Below are positions 1-9,089 of a stretch of 64,000 nucleotides of DNA, one piece after another. The notes beneath the pieces are model-generated. The model was not told the origin of the DNA. It was given only the letters and a program-made list of their open reading frames with translations, and ran no database searches. The position numbers were made by a program, and so were the translations under genes. Every line of letters begins with the position of its first letter. Positions within the stretch are counted from its first letter, which is position 1. This DNA comes from Roseburia_C sp031555935 (lineage in GTDB: Bacteria > Bacillota > Clostridia > Lachnospirales > Lachnospiraceae): assembly GCA_031555935.1 (NCBI GenBank), contig JAVBTX010000001.1:62001-126000 (forward strand), in the 5' to 3' direction.

Positions 1-215
1 TGATGATAAATCCATAATACGACCAGTATCAGAAACTCCAATGTGCCCACGATTATCAGCTTAGTCGGAAATTCTTTTGTAAACATATGATAGAGTGATA
101 TGCAAAAAAGCAGTACAAAAAAAAGCTTTATATAACCAACAATACTAGAAATAGCGCTGTGCTTTTTTATGATAGCTTCGTGCAATTTGATTCGCTTGAT
201 AAATTCTTGTTGCAT
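1..215 (-). CDS. N-terminal part of a membrane protein, possibly membrane-anchored MutS-like ATPase (runs off left edge)
   Basis: The frame is open from an ATG at 215 to the window edge, giving 71 residues. A GAGGT ribosome site lies about 9 nt upstream of the ATG. The visible part starts with a charged amphipathic stretch (MQQEFIKRIKLHEAIIKK), followed by two predicted membrane segments at about residues 28-44 and 52-70. This layout resembles the membrane-anchored, MutS-related ATPases common in Clostridia, but the ATPase domain would lie outside the window. Coding status is well supported. The family is a guess from overall appearance only. Confidence 0.5.
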   Translation of the reverse strand, partial: MQQEFIKRIKLHEAIIKKHSAISSIVGYIKLFFVLLFCISLYHMFTKEFPTKLIIVGTLEFLILVVLWIYH

Positions 216-303
216 ATAATACTACCTCAAACATTTCTAAAATCAATTTTAAGTAATATTTTACACATTGTTATCCTTGCATGCAAGAGTAAATGTTCTT
301 AAA

Positions 304-332
304 ACAGGCACCCCATTCCCCTGGATGCCTGT
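304..332 (-). terminator. Probable terminator of nifJ
   Basis: A 7-bp inverted repeat, ACAGGCA/TGCCTGT, is extended by ATCC/GGGGT pairing. On the minus strand it is followed by four T. It lies 12 nt past the nifJ stop. The T-run is short, so strength is uncertain. Confidence 0.5.
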
Positions 333-344
333 CTGTCGTCTACT

Positions 345-3300
345 TTATTCTGCTAATCTCTTCAAATACTGGTACTTCTCTTTCGCATATCCTTCCGCTC
401 TGGCAAACAATTCTTCGGCCCGTTCCTGATCCAATGCCGCCAGTGAGCTATATCGTACCTCACCATTTAAGAACTGCCGGTAGTCTCCGGTTGGTTCCTT
501 ACTGTCTAAGGTAAATGGATTTTCACCCTGCGCTTTTTTCTGTGGATTAAAACGGAAGTTATACCAATAGCCCGCTTCCACAGCCAACTTTTCTTCCATC
601 TGAGCCTTGCCCATTCCGACCTTGATACCATGATTGATACATGGCGCGTAGGCAATAATTAATGATGGGCCTGGATAGTTCTCTGCCTCGGTAATCGCCT
701 TGATACATTGATTATAGTCCGCTCCCATCGCAATCTGGGCAACATAGACATAGCCATAACTCATTGCCATTGCCGCCAAATCTTTCTGCTTGATATCTTT
801 TCCTGCTGCCGCCAGTTGCGCTACTGCCCCAACTGGTGTTGCTTTTGAGGACTGGCCGCCAGTATTAGAGTATACTTCGGTGTCAAAGACAAGAATATTG
901 ATATCCTGCCCTGATGCCAGTACATGGTCAACTCCGCCAAATCCAATATCATAAGCAAATCCGTCACCGCCGAAAACCCATTGTGATTTCTTGGCCAGAT
1001 AATCTTTTCGCTGCAAGATTTGCTGAGTCATTTCACAGTCTATTTTTTCAAGTTCAGCAATCAGTTCTCTTGTTGCTTCTTTATTTTCAGTGCCATTATG
1101 ATAAGTTGATAGCCATGTTTGTGCTGCTTGATTTAGCTCATTGCTGTCACCTACGGCCAACACCTCTGTCATCTTTTCCACTTTGTTTTTTAACTGTCCG
1201 CGAATTGTATTCTGAGCCAAAAGCATACCATAACCAAATTCTGCCGCATCCTCAAACAACGAGTTCGACCATGCTGGTCCGCGACCATCGCTGCCTACTG
1301 TATACGGTGTTGATGGTGATGAATTTCCCCAGATAGAGGAACAACCGGTCGCATTAGCAATATACATCCGGTCACCGTATAGCTGGGTCACTAATTTTGC
1401 ATATGGCGTCTCACCACATCCGCCGCATGCTCCTGAGAACTCTAACAGTGGCTTTTTAAACTGACTGCCTTTGACTGTTGTTTCTTTATTTTTTGCTATT
1501 ACCTCTGGTTTTTCTTTTAACGTCCGGCCGTATTCAAAATATTTCTGTTGTTCCCTATTTTCCTCAAATGGCTCCATAATAATTGCCTTGCCCTTGGCTG
1601 GACAACATTCTACGCAAGCCCCACAGCCGGTACAATCAAGCGACGATACCGTAATTGCAAATTGATAATCCATACCATTCATCGGAATAGTTGCCATATC
1701 TGATGGTACTCCTGCCAGCTCCTCACCATCAAGAACCGCTGGGCGGATGACGGCATGCGGACAGACATAGGAACAGATATTACACTGAATACATTTTGAC
1801 GGCTGCCATACTGGCACACTAACTGCAATTCCCCGTTTTTCGTATGCAGAGGTGCCAGACGGAGTCTTTCCATCTACATATTGCTTGACCTCCGATACCC
1901 TTAGCTCATTACCTTTTTGAGAGGATACAGCTTTTTGAATGGTTCTGACATAATCCTTGACATCTTCTCTGGTTTCTATTTCCACGTTTGCCTCAGCATC
2001 TGCACCGACTGCTTCATCGGAGCATTCCTTCCAGTTTTCCGGTACCTCGACTTTTTCGACCTGCCCGGCTCCTGCATCAATAGCGGCCCAGTTCTTCTGA
2101 ACGACATCTTCGCCCTTGCGCCCATATGTTGCCTGAGCTGCTGCCTTCATCAGCTCGTTTGCTTTTTCCGGCGGAATAATGCCCGTTAGCTGAAAGAATG
2201 CCGATTGTAGAATTGTATTTATTCGCGTTGGCCCCATTCCCGTTTCGATACCAATCTTTACACCATCAATGGTATAGAACTGAATATTTTTTTCAGCAAT
2301 ATGGCGTTTCAACTGACCTGGTAAATGATGCTCTAACTCTTCTTTTTTCCACGGACAGTTTAACAAGAACGTGCCACCCTCTTTTAACTCCTGAACCATA
2401 TCATACTTTCTAACATACGCCGGATTATGGCAGGCAACAAAATCTGCTTTTTTTATCAGATAGGTGGACTTAATTTCTTTTTCACCAAAACGCAAATGCG
2501 ACATCGTTACCCCACCAGATTTCTTAGAGTCATAATCGAAATACGCCTGAACATACATATCCGTGCTATCGCCAATAATTTTGATGGAGTTTTTATTTGC
2601 ACCCACCGTTCCATCCGCGCCAAGTCCCCAAAATTTGCAATTGGTTGTTCCCGCTGGCGTGCTGTCTGGCTCCTCACCAACATCAAGCGACAGCTTTGTC
2701 ACATCGTCAAAAACACCGATTGTAAATCGTTCCTTCGCAGAATTTTTATAAACAGCAATAATCTGTCCCGGTGTCGTGTCCTTTGAACCCAAACCATATC
2801 GACCGGCATTGACAGGTATCTTTTCAAATTCAGTTCCCTTTAGTGTCGCTATCACATCCAGATACAACGGGTCACCTGCTGCCCCTGGCTCCTTCGTGCG
2901 GTCTAACACAGTGATTACCTCAACTGCTTTTGGCATCATTGAAAGAAAGGCATCGCGACTGAATGGACGATACAGCCGGACTTTCAATAAGCCATAGCTG
3001 CCGCCTTCTTTTGCATTAAGATAATCAATTGTTTCCTCAATTGTCGAACATACCGAGCCCATCGCGACAATTACATGCTTGGCATCAACTGCACCATAAT
3101 AGTCAAACAGATGATAGTCCGTTCCTATTTTCTGATTAATCTGATTCATGCAATCCTGAACAATTCCCGGCAACCGGTCATAGTTTTGGTTACATGCTTC
3201 TCTGGTCTGAAAAAAGATATCCGGATTCTGAGCCGAACCCATCTCACATGGATGTTCCGGATTCAAAGCTTGTTTCCGAAAATCTTCGACTGCTTCAAAA

Positions 3301-3887
3301 TCCATCATTTCTTTTAAGGTTTCATAATCCCATGTTTCGATTTTCTGAATCTCATGCGAGGTTCGAAAGCCATCAAAGAAATTGATAAACGGCATTTTTC
3401 CCCGAATTGCTGCCAGATGAGCTACCGGTGCTAAATCCATCACCTCCTGGACTGATGACTCACAAAGCATTGCTACTCCCGTCTGACGGCAAGCATAGAC
3501 ATCGGAGTGGTCGCCAAAGATACTAAGCGCATGACTGGCAATCGCCCGGGCCGACACATGGAATACTCCCGGCAATCGCTCACCAGCGATTTTATATAAA
3601 TTTGGTATCATTAACAACAATCCCTGTGAAGCTGTGTACGTGGTAGTCAGTGCTCCCGCCGCCAATGAACCATGCACAGCGCCTGCCGCCCCCGCTTCGG
3701 ACTGCATCTCGGTTACCTTTACCGTCTCACCAAAAATATTCTCCCGCCCCATTACCGACCATTCATCTGTCACCTCTGCCATAACGGTGGACGGTGTGAT
3801 CGGATATATCGCCGCAACGTCTGTATATGCATAGGAAACATGCGCTGCTGCATGATTGCCGTCCATTGTTTTCATTTCTCGTTTCAT
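345..3887 (-). CDS. nifJ: Pyruvate:ferredoxin (flavodoxin) oxidoreductase
   Basis: This enzyme makes acetyl-CoA and CO2 from pyruvate and CoA and passes the electrons to ferredoxin. It is the central pyruvate-oxidising enzyme of fermenting anaerobes. At 1180 residues it has the full length of the fused single-chain type. Domains in order: pyrimidine-binding TPP domain with the YPITPS motif near residue 28; gamma domain; ferredoxin insert with two 4Fe-4S motifs, CIQCNICSYVCP and CTGCGACVECCP, near residues 690-760; a CGGCGET motif near 820 that helps bind the proximal cluster; and the TPP-pyrophosphate domain with GDGFAYDIG and SNTGGQ. The ATG at 3887 is preferred over the one at 3908 because AAAGGAG sits 6 nt upstream and family proteins start with a similar MKTMDGN sequence. 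It appears monocistronic, with a terminator downstream and a cluster of palindromes upstream. Confidence 0.97.
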   Translation of the reverse strand: MKREMKTMDGNHAAAHVSYAYTDVAAIYPITPSTVMAEVTDEWSVMGRENIFGETVKVTEMQSEAGAAGAVHGSLAAGALTTTYTASQGLLLMIPNLYKIAGERLPGVFHVSARAIASHALSIFGDHSDVYACRQTGVAMLCESSVQEVMDLAPVAHLAAIRGKMPFINFFDGFRTSHEIQKIETWDYETLKEMMDFEAVEDFRKQALNPEHPCEMGSAQNPDIFFQTREACNQNYDRLPGIVQDCMNQINQKIGTDYHLFDYYGAVDAKHVIVAMGSVCSTIEETIDYLNAKEGGSYGLLKVRLYRPFSRDAFLSMMPKAVEVITVLDRTKEPGAAGDPLYLDVIATLKGTEFEKIPVNAGRYGLGSKDTTPGQIIAVYKNSAKERFTIGVFDDVTKLSLDVGEEPDSTPAGTTNCKFWGLGADGTVGANKNSIKIIGDSTDMYVQAYFDYDSKKSGGVTMSHLRFGEKEIKSTYLIKKADFVACHNPAYVRKYDMVQELKEGGTFLLNCPWKKEELEHHLPGQLKRHIAEKNIQFYTIDGVKIGIETGMGPTRINTILQSAFFQLTGIIPPEKANELMKAAAQATYGRKGEDVVQKNWAAIDAGAGQVEKVEVPENWKECSDEAVGADAEANVEIETREDVKDYVRTIQKAVSSQKGNELRVSEVKQYVDGKTPSGTSAYEKRGIAVSVPVWQPSKCIQCNICSYVCPHAVIRPAVLDGEELAGVPSDMATIPMNGMDYQFAITVSSLDCTGCGACVECCPAKGKAIIMEPFEENREQQKYFEYGRTLKEKPEVIAKNKETTVKGSQFKKPLLEFSGACGGCGETPYAKLVTQLYGDRMYIANATGCSSIWGNSSPSTPYTVGSDGRGPAWSNSLFEDAAEFGYGMLLAQNTIRGQLKNKVEKMTEVLAVGDSNELNQAAQTWLSTYHNGTENKEATRELIAELEKIDCEMTQQILQRKDYLAKKSQWVFGGDGFAYDIGFGGVDHVLASGQDINILVFDTEVYSNTGGQSSKATPVGAVAQLAAAGKDIKQKDLAAMAMSYGYVYVAQIAMGADYNQCIKAITEAENYPGPSLIIAYAPCINHGIKVGMGKAQMEEKLAVEAGYWYNFRFNPQKKAQGENPFTLDSKEPTGDYRQFLNGEVRYSSLAALDQERAEELFARAEGYAKEKYQYLKRLAE

Positions 3888-3940
3888 GCCACTCTCCTTT
3901 ATTTCCATTATTTCCTATCATTGTTTCCGGATTTTTCCTA

Positions 3941-4003
3941 TTTCATTCGTGAATGAAATTTTTTCATGCAAATGAAATTTTTCATGCATTATTGAAATTT
4001 TCA
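3941..4003. promoter_or_regulatory. Array of four near-palindromes between nifJ and the SGNH-like gene
   Basis: Four short dyads lie in a row: TTTCATTC-gt-GAATGAAA (3941-3958), ATGAAATTTTTTCAT (3953-3967), ATGAAATTTTTCAT (3972-3985) and TGAAATTTTCA (3993-4003). The last three are centred about 18-20 bp apart. They sit just upstream of the -35 box of the rightward gene and 54-116 bp upstream of the nifJ start. This is an operator-like arrangement. The protein that would bind is unknown. The motif does not match the Rex or Fnr/Crp consensus. Confidence 0.45.
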
Positions 4004-4009
4004 GCTTTC

Positions 4010-4038
4010 TTGTAAATTTTATGGATTTCGGGTAGAAT
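4010..4038 (+). promoter_or_regulatory. Promoter of the secreted SGNH-like gene
   Basis: TTGTAA (4010-4015) and TAGAAT (4033-4038) are separated by 17 bp. Transcription would start near 4045, about 40 bp before the start codon. Confidence 0.55.
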
Positions 4039-4083
4039 AAATAACGGACACACATTTGAAGGATAACAAAGGAGAAGAATACA

Positions 4084-5919
4084 GTGAAGAAGAAAATCAG
4101 GTTTCTATTATGGTTTGCGGCATTGTTTTGTCTGATAAGCCTCCCGGTAATGGCAAATGATGGAAATGATAATATGGAAGAAATAAAATCCGTAAAGATT
4201 TTGTTTGTTGGAAACAGCTTTACCTATTATAAAAGCGACGGCAGAAATATTGAAACGCCTTTTATGGAATTATGTGAAAGTGCAGGGCAAAAAGTTGAGA
4301 TAACTTCCTTAACACATGGTTTAGCTTACCTAAAATATTATGCCGGCGATTCAACAAAATATTTATCATATCATAAAGAATTGATATCGGAACTCCTTAC
4401 TGGAAATTGGGACTATGTGGTGCTTCAGGAGCAAAGTATGGCAACCATGACAAATATTGATTCATCGACCGGTTTAGCAGTGGAAAAATTGCAGCAGTTA
4501 ATAAACCGCTATCAGCCAAATGCCGAGATTTTACTGTATATGACACATGGCTATCAGGATGGCACACTTGCGACCGTAAATGGTGTCAAGAAATATCTGA
4601 CAATCAATGAAATGCAGAAAAATATTTCCTCGGCGTATGGATATTTAGGAAATAAATTTGGCCTTGAGGTCGTACCAGTAGGAATGCAGTTTGCAAGATG
4701 CGGAAATTATTATCCGGGAATTAATTTGATTGGAACAGATTGGAAACACCCTTCATATGCCGGATATTATCTTGCCGCATGCTGCTTTTACTATCAGATA
4801 TTTGGTGAACTGCCCAGTGGAAATGTAGAAACGCTGACCGGTTGCAATCTGACCGAAGAACAGCTACAAAGTATCGAATCGCTTGTTTATGAAAAGATCG
4901 ATTTAAGTGCCAAAAATATTGAACTTAAAATAAATAAAAGTGCCAAATTATTGACTTCAATAAGGAATCGTACCACAACAGCTATTAAATGGAAGAGCTT
5001 TGATGAAAGTATTGCCAAAGTTAATTCAATTACCGGAACCATCACCGCTGTGGGTGAGGGAACAACTGTTATTATGGCAATGACATCAGATGGGCTGCAG
5101 GCATCCTGCAATGTCACGGTCAGAGCACCGCTATCTTTTGGCAGAAACTACTATTCCATGATGCCGGGGGATTCCATCTATGTAAAACCAAATTCAAGCA
5201 CAGATACGATTAGCTGGTCAACAAGTAAAAAGAGTATCGCAACTGTTTCAACATCTGGTTTGGTACACGCAGTTGTGCCAGGAAAATCCACGATTACGGT
5301 GAAAAACAAAACAGACGCTCTTGATGCCGCCAATTATACTATCTATGTCGCGTGTCGGGTTCCAACCGGATTGAAAGCCAGCACTACTGGTACACCAAAG
5401 GCTGGGGCTAAGTACGCTAATATCCGTGTAACATGGAAAAGCGTTATTGGTGCAACAAAATATGATATTTATCGTTCCACCAAAAAAAACGGCAGTTATC
5501 AAAAAATTGGCACTGCAAATAAGACTACTTATACTGATAAGACAGCAGGGGTAAATTGCTATTATTTTTATAAAGTAGTTGCTGGAAATGCATATACAAA
5601 TTGTAACAGTGAACTCAGTGTAAGTACCAAAGCAATCGTTTTAAAGACGCCAACTGTAAAAGTAAAGAAAGTGAGTAAGAAATACGCCTATCTTAGCTGG
5701 GCAAAAAATTCAAAAGCAACTGGTTACATTATATATCGTTCAACGAGCAAGAATTCTGGATTTGTAAAGGTGGCAACACTAGCTTCGAATCAGAAAAAAA
5801 GTTATACCGATAAAAAGGTGAAAAAGAATAAGAAATATTATTATCGGGTTCAGGCGTATCGAGTGATTGATGGGAAGGTATTTTATGGGGTGAAGAGTTC
5901 GGTGGTACTCTATCGATAA
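4084..5919 (+). CDS. Secreted SGNH-hydrolase-like protein (DUF4886 type) with Ig-like and fibronectin III-like repeats
   Basis: The start is GTG, with AAAGGAGAAG about 8 nt upstream. Residues 1-25 form a signal peptide ending near VMA-ND. Residues 35-275 resemble the DUF4886 branch of SGNH hydrolases: the nucleophile block is GNSFTYY, WDYVVLQEQS follows, and a late DWKHPSYAGYYLA block supplies the likely Asp/His pair. A BIG2-type Ig-like domain (about 280-345), a second Ig-like domain (350-425), and two Fn3-like modules (425-515 and 520-611) follow. The substrate is probably an acylated polysaccharide or cell-wall sugar, which is inference. There is no LPXTG motif. The C-terminal Fn3-like module closely resembles those at the ends of the two giant surface proteins at 55-64 kb. 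It is transcribed alone. Confidence 0.85.
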   Translation: MKKKIRFLLWFAALFCLISLPVMANDGNDNMEEIKSVKILFVGNSFTYYKSDGRNIETPFMELCESAGQKVEITSLTHGLAYLKYYAGDSTKYLSYHKELISELLTGNWDYVVLQEQSMATMTNIDSSTGLAVEKLQQLINRYQPNAEILLYMTHGYQDGTLATVNGVKKYLTINEMQKNISSAYGYLGNKFGLEVVPVGMQFARCGNYYPGINLIGTDWKHPSYAGYYLAACCFYYQIFGELPSGNVETLTGCNLTEEQLQSIESLVYEKIDLSAKNIELKINKSAKLLTSIRNRTTTAIKWKSFDESIAKVNSITGTITAVGEGTTVIMAMTSDGLQASCNVTVRAPLSFGRNYYSMMPGDSIYVKPNSSTDTISWSTSKKSIATVSTSGLVHAVVPGKSTITVKNKTDALDAANYTIYVACRVPTGLKASTTGTPKAGAKYANIRVTWKSVIGATKYDIYRSTKKNGSYQKIGTANKTTYTDKTAGVNCYYFYKVVAGNAYTNCNSELSVSTKAIVLKTPTVKVKKVSKKYAYLSWAKNSKATGYIIYRSTSKNSGFVKVATLASNQKKSYTDKKVKKNKKYYYRVQAYRVIDGKVFYGVKSSVVLYR

Positions 5920-5927
5920 AAACGGCG

Positions 5928-5962
5928 AGCCCCCTCTTGTGGAAAGATAACAAGGGGAGGCT
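5928..5962. terminator. Terminator between convergent genes
   Basis: A 13-bp imperfect stem (AGCCCCCTCTTGT with ACAAGGGGAGGCT, including G-U pairs) lies between the stops of the convergent genes at 5919 and 5968. It could serve either strand. No long T-run follows on either side. Confidence 0.5.
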
Positions 5963-5967
5963 ACTCC

Positions 5968-7146
5968 CTAATACTTATTTTTTCTATCCGATACAAACCG
6001 AGCAACCTTATATACCGGTGTTTCCATTTTCTTCTTTACTCGTTTTAATTCCTCACGAATAACAATCGACTGTGGACAATGTTTTTCACATTTTCCACAA
6101 CCAATACACTTTCCGGCATTGCTATGCTTATTTTTCATCGTTGTGCATCTGAAATATGTTTGCAGACCTTCGATAAATCCATCGGTATGGCGAAGATTAT
6201 ATGCTGCAAAACAAGTCGGGATATCCACCCCCTGCGGACACGGCATACAGTAGCCACAGCCGGTACACGGTACTTTGATGTGACGATTTATCTCCTCCCG
6301 CACTTTAGCGATTACTTCATGCTCCGCCGGTGTAAATACTCCTGCTTTTGCATCTGCGGCAATTCTGGTATTTTCCTCTACCTGTGAGGTATCATTCATT
6401 CCCGACAAAATTACATTTACCTCTGGATGATTCCAAATCCAGCGCAGTCCCCATTCTGCAGGACTGCGTTTCGGCTTCGCACATTCAAATATTTTCCGCG
6501 CACCAACTGGTAAATGTTGCACCAACCGGCCACCACGCAGTGGTTCCATGATAATGACCGGTATGCCCTTTTGATTTGCATAGATTAATCCAGCCCGTCC
6601 AGCCTGATGATACTCATCCATATAGTTGTACTGAATCTGGCAGAAATCCCAGTCATAGCTGTCGATTAATTGAATGAAAGCTTCACTGCCACCGTGGAAG
6701 GAAAAACCAATATTTTGAATCTGCCCCTTTTCTTTTTTCTTCGCAATCCATTCGGTGATACCCAAATCGCAGAGACGCTTCCAGGTAATCGGGTCATTGA
6801 GCATGTGCATTAAGTAATATTCAATGTGGTCCGTCTGGAGACGTTTCAACTGCTCATTAAAATAACGTTCCATATCCTCGATTTTCTTGATATAGTAATG
6901 CGGCAGCTTTGTTGCAATATTAACTTTATCACGATAACCCTTGGCTAGAAATTTGCCAATGCAAACCTCACTGCCTGCATAGGTATAAGCCGTATCAAAA
7001 TAATTAACGCCGGCTTCGATAGCCCGCAGCATTTCCTGCTCTGCCTTCTCCTGGTCGATTGCGGTTCCTTTTTTGGTATAACGCAGACCGCCATAGCCAA
7101 GGACCGATAGCTGCCTCCCATTCTTTTGATTGATTCGATATTGCAC
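5968..7146 (-). CDS. Aldo/keto reductase with C-terminal 4Fe-4S ferredoxin domain
   Basis: The protein has 392 residues. The first 280 form an aldo/keto reductase barrel with the expected tetrad: Asp in NYFDTAY, Tyr in AYTYAGS, Lys in ATKLPH and His in YYLMHML. The cofactor region near ILSGMNDTSQVEEN is present. The tail carries two clusters of cysteines, CTGCGYCMPCP (about 300) and CIGCGKCEKHCP (about 350), as in the iron-sulfur aldo/keto reductases of anaerobes. The substrate cannot be told from sequence. The fused ferredoxin suggests electron exchange with the ferredoxin pool rather than simple NADPH chemistry, which is inference. The gene stands alone, followed upstream by the kinase operon 26 bp away on the same strand, so cotranscription is possible. 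Confidence 0.92.
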   Translation of the reverse strand: MQYRINQKNGRQLSVLGYGGLRYTKKGTAIDQEKAEQEMLRAIEAGVNYFDTAYTYAGSEVCIGKFLAKGYRDKVNIATKLPHYYIKKIEDMERYFNEQLKRLQTDHIEYYLMHMLNDPITWKRLCDLGITEWIAKKKEKGQIQNIGFSFHGGSEAFIQLIDSYDWDFCQIQYNYMDEYHQAGRAGLIYANQKGIPVIIMEPLRGGRLVQHLPVGARKIFECAKPKRSPAEWGLRWIWNHPEVNVILSGMNDTSQVEENTRIAADAKAGVFTPAEHEVIAKVREEINRHIKVPCTGCGYCMPCPQGVDIPTCFAAYNLRHTDGFIEGLQTYFRCTTMKNKHSNAGKCIGCGKCEKHCPQSIVIREELKRVKKKMETPVYKVARFVSDRKNKY

Positions 7147-7171
7147 TTTACACCTCCTGCATATTTATCTT

Positions 7172-8425
7172 TTACGCCGTCTGAAATACTGCCGTTACTC
7201 TCACCTGGTCATCTTCACACCTGGCAAATACTTCTCCGTTCATCTTATTCATCAACTGGCGGCAGATATATAAACCTAAACCACTGCCACTGTTACCACT
7301 GACATTTGAGCCGCGCCAAAAGCTTTCAAAGATATGGGGCAGCTCATTCGTTGATAAGGTACTGCCGCTATTTTCAACGGTCACCAAACGACAGTCCTCC
7401 TCAGATGACACCAATATGCGGATTCGTCGACCATCGCCGTATTTAATGGCATTCTCGATCATGTTTTGAAGCACCTCACCAGCTCGATTGAGGTCCCCTT
7501 TTAAAATACAATCAGCATATTTTTCAATCACAAATTCAATTTGTAACAATGCCATTTTTTCAGTGTAGTATTGGTTCAATTGCTGGATTAGCGCTGATAA
7601 ATAAAACTCGCCATTATGGACTTCTAAATCCAGAAATTCTTCATTGGAAGCCGCAATAATCTGCGCCACAAAGCTCTCAATTTCATTTGCTTTGTGGTCG
7701 ATATTCTCGGCTATCTGTTGCTGTTTTTCGATTCCCTCGTATAGATTCCGCGACAATGCTTTGGCATATAATTTAATCGCTGACAACGGTGTCTTGATGT
7801 CATGTGAAACGGATAAGATTAAGGTCTTCTTCTCTTTTTGCAGCTCGTATTCACGAATCCGCTGGTCTTCTAAATTTTCCCGCAGCAGATTCAGCCCCCA
7901 GACAAATTTACCGAAGTAACGATTTTTATTTTCTTTTAGCGGCACACTTAAATTACCTTTTGAAAGTTCATATGGCACTTCTTTTAGTCGATGAAATGGG
8001 GTTAACAGTTGGGTTCTGATATATGCAAAAAACAGCATCATGGTCAATGCCATCACGCCGATGCCCAGATTCACTACTACTCTGGTTTTTCTATTTATTT
8101 CGTTTCCCTGACTTTGGTAGTCAATGCGATAATACTCTCCCGCGACTTCCCGAATGACATAATCCTGATTATTGCCTTCTAAAAATTGCTTGGGATTTTC
8201 GGTGATGTCTACACCTGGTACGACGGCGGTTATCGTGGTACAGCCCTGCTGCCACATATCGGCCGGGAGTCCTTCGGCAATCCGACTGACGACCCGATTA
8301 ATTTCAACCCGATAGAGCCGGCCATTCTCACTGTGCATTGTCTTGGTAAGATACACATTTGCACCGAAAAATACCACTCCGATAATCAGTAACAACCAAA
8401 GAAATAGTCGATCTACTTTATTCAA
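7172..8425 (-). CDS. Sensor histidine kinase paired with the ABC/response-regulator operon
   Basis: This is the last gene of a four-gene operon. A TTG start at 8425 is preferred: it overlaps the stop of the response regulator by 8 bases and has a G-rich GGGGGTGGG site upstream. The ATG at 8476 lies inside the regulator gene and has no ribosome site. The protein has two membrane segments (about 10-30 and 135-155) around an extracytoplasmic sensor of about 100 residues and a HAMP-like linker. The H-box follows (SVSHDIKTPLSAI), then the N-box (NMIENAIKYG) and the G2-box (GSGLGLYICRQL). The sizeable outer domain argues against the short BceS type of intramembrane sensor. It probably detects an envelope stress or peptide handled by the neighbouring transporter, which is inferred from context. 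Confidence 0.92.
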   Translation of the reverse strand: MNKVDRLFLWLLLIIGVVFFGANVYLTKTMHSENGRLYRVEINRVVSRIAEGLPADMWQQGCTTITAVVPGVDITENPKQFLEGNNQDYVIREVAGEYYRIDYQSQGNEINRKTRVVVNLGIGVMALTMMLFFAYIRTQLLTPFHRLKEVPYELSKGNLSVPLKENKNRYFGKFVWGLNLLRENLEDQRIREYELQKEKKTLILSVSHDIKTPLSAIKLYAKALSRNLYEGIEKQQQIAENIDHKANEIESFVAQIIAASNEEFLDLEVHNGEFYLSALIQQLNQYYTEKMALLQIEFVIEKYADCILKGDLNRAGEVLQNMIENAIKYGDGRRIRILVSSEEDCRLVTVENSGSTLSTNELPHIFESFWRGSNVSGNSGSGLGLYICRQLMNKMNGEVFARCEDDQVRVTAVFQTA

Positions 8426-9080
8426 AACGGTAACCCACCCCCCAAATCGTTTTAATATGTTCTGGTGCTTTGGCATCGGCTTCGATTTTCTGACGTAGCC
8501 ATTTGATATGAACGGTTAACGTCTGCGGCTCGGAAAAACTATCAAAGCCCCATACCTTATGGAACAACATTTCTTTTGATAAGGTCTTACCTTTATTTTC
8601 CATCAACAACAGCAACAGCTCCCATTCCTTGGCTGTGACATCAACTTCCTGACCATGCACGAACAACTGATGCGCTTGTTTATCTAGGATAATTTCACCT
8701 TCAACCAGTTGTCCGGTATCATACCGACGTCGGAAAATGCCGTTGATTTTGGCTAAGAGCAAATCGATATCATATGGCTTTTCAATGTAATCATCGGCGC
8801 CTAAGAGCAATCCATTTAGCTTGTCTTCTTTTCCGATTTTGGCACTGACGATGAGAATGGGGGTATTGTCGGTCGCGCGAATCTTCTGGCAGACCGCAAA
8901 CCCATCCATTCCCGGAAGCATAATGTCGAGGACGACCAGCTTCGCACCCTTTTCCAAATAAAGCGCAAGGGCCCGTTCGCCAGTATCAGCAACTTTTACC
9001 GTATATTGTTCTGCTTCTAAAAAATCTTTCAGCAATTCTGCTAATTCTTGATTGTCCTCAACTATTAATATATCCGTCAT
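8418..9080 (-). CDS. OmpR-family response regulator
   Basis: The protein has 220 residues. The receiver domain has the acidic pocket at DNQE near the start, the phospho-acceptor Asp in VVLDIMLPGMDG, and the conserved Lys in YIEKPYD. A winged-helix DNA-binding domain follows, ending in the family hallmark IWGVGYRFE. It sits between the ABC ATPase (9 bp upstream) and the kinase (8 bp overlap), so it should be phosphorylated by that kinase and control this operon. Direct TTAAA half-sites spaced 11 bp lie in the operon's upstream region. Confidence 0.95.
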   Translation of the reverse strand: MTDILIVEDNQELAELLKDFLEAEQYTVKVADTGERALALYLEKGAKLVVLDIMLPGMDGFAVCQKIRATDNTPILIVSAKIGKEDKLNGLLLGADDYIEKPYDIDLLLAKINGIFRRRYDTGQLVEGEIILDKQAHQLFVHGQEVDVTAKEWELLLLLMENKGKTLSKEMLFHKVWGFDSFSEPQTLTVHIKWLRQKIEADAKAPEHIKTIWGVGYRFE

Positions 9081-9089
9081 ATGATTTCC

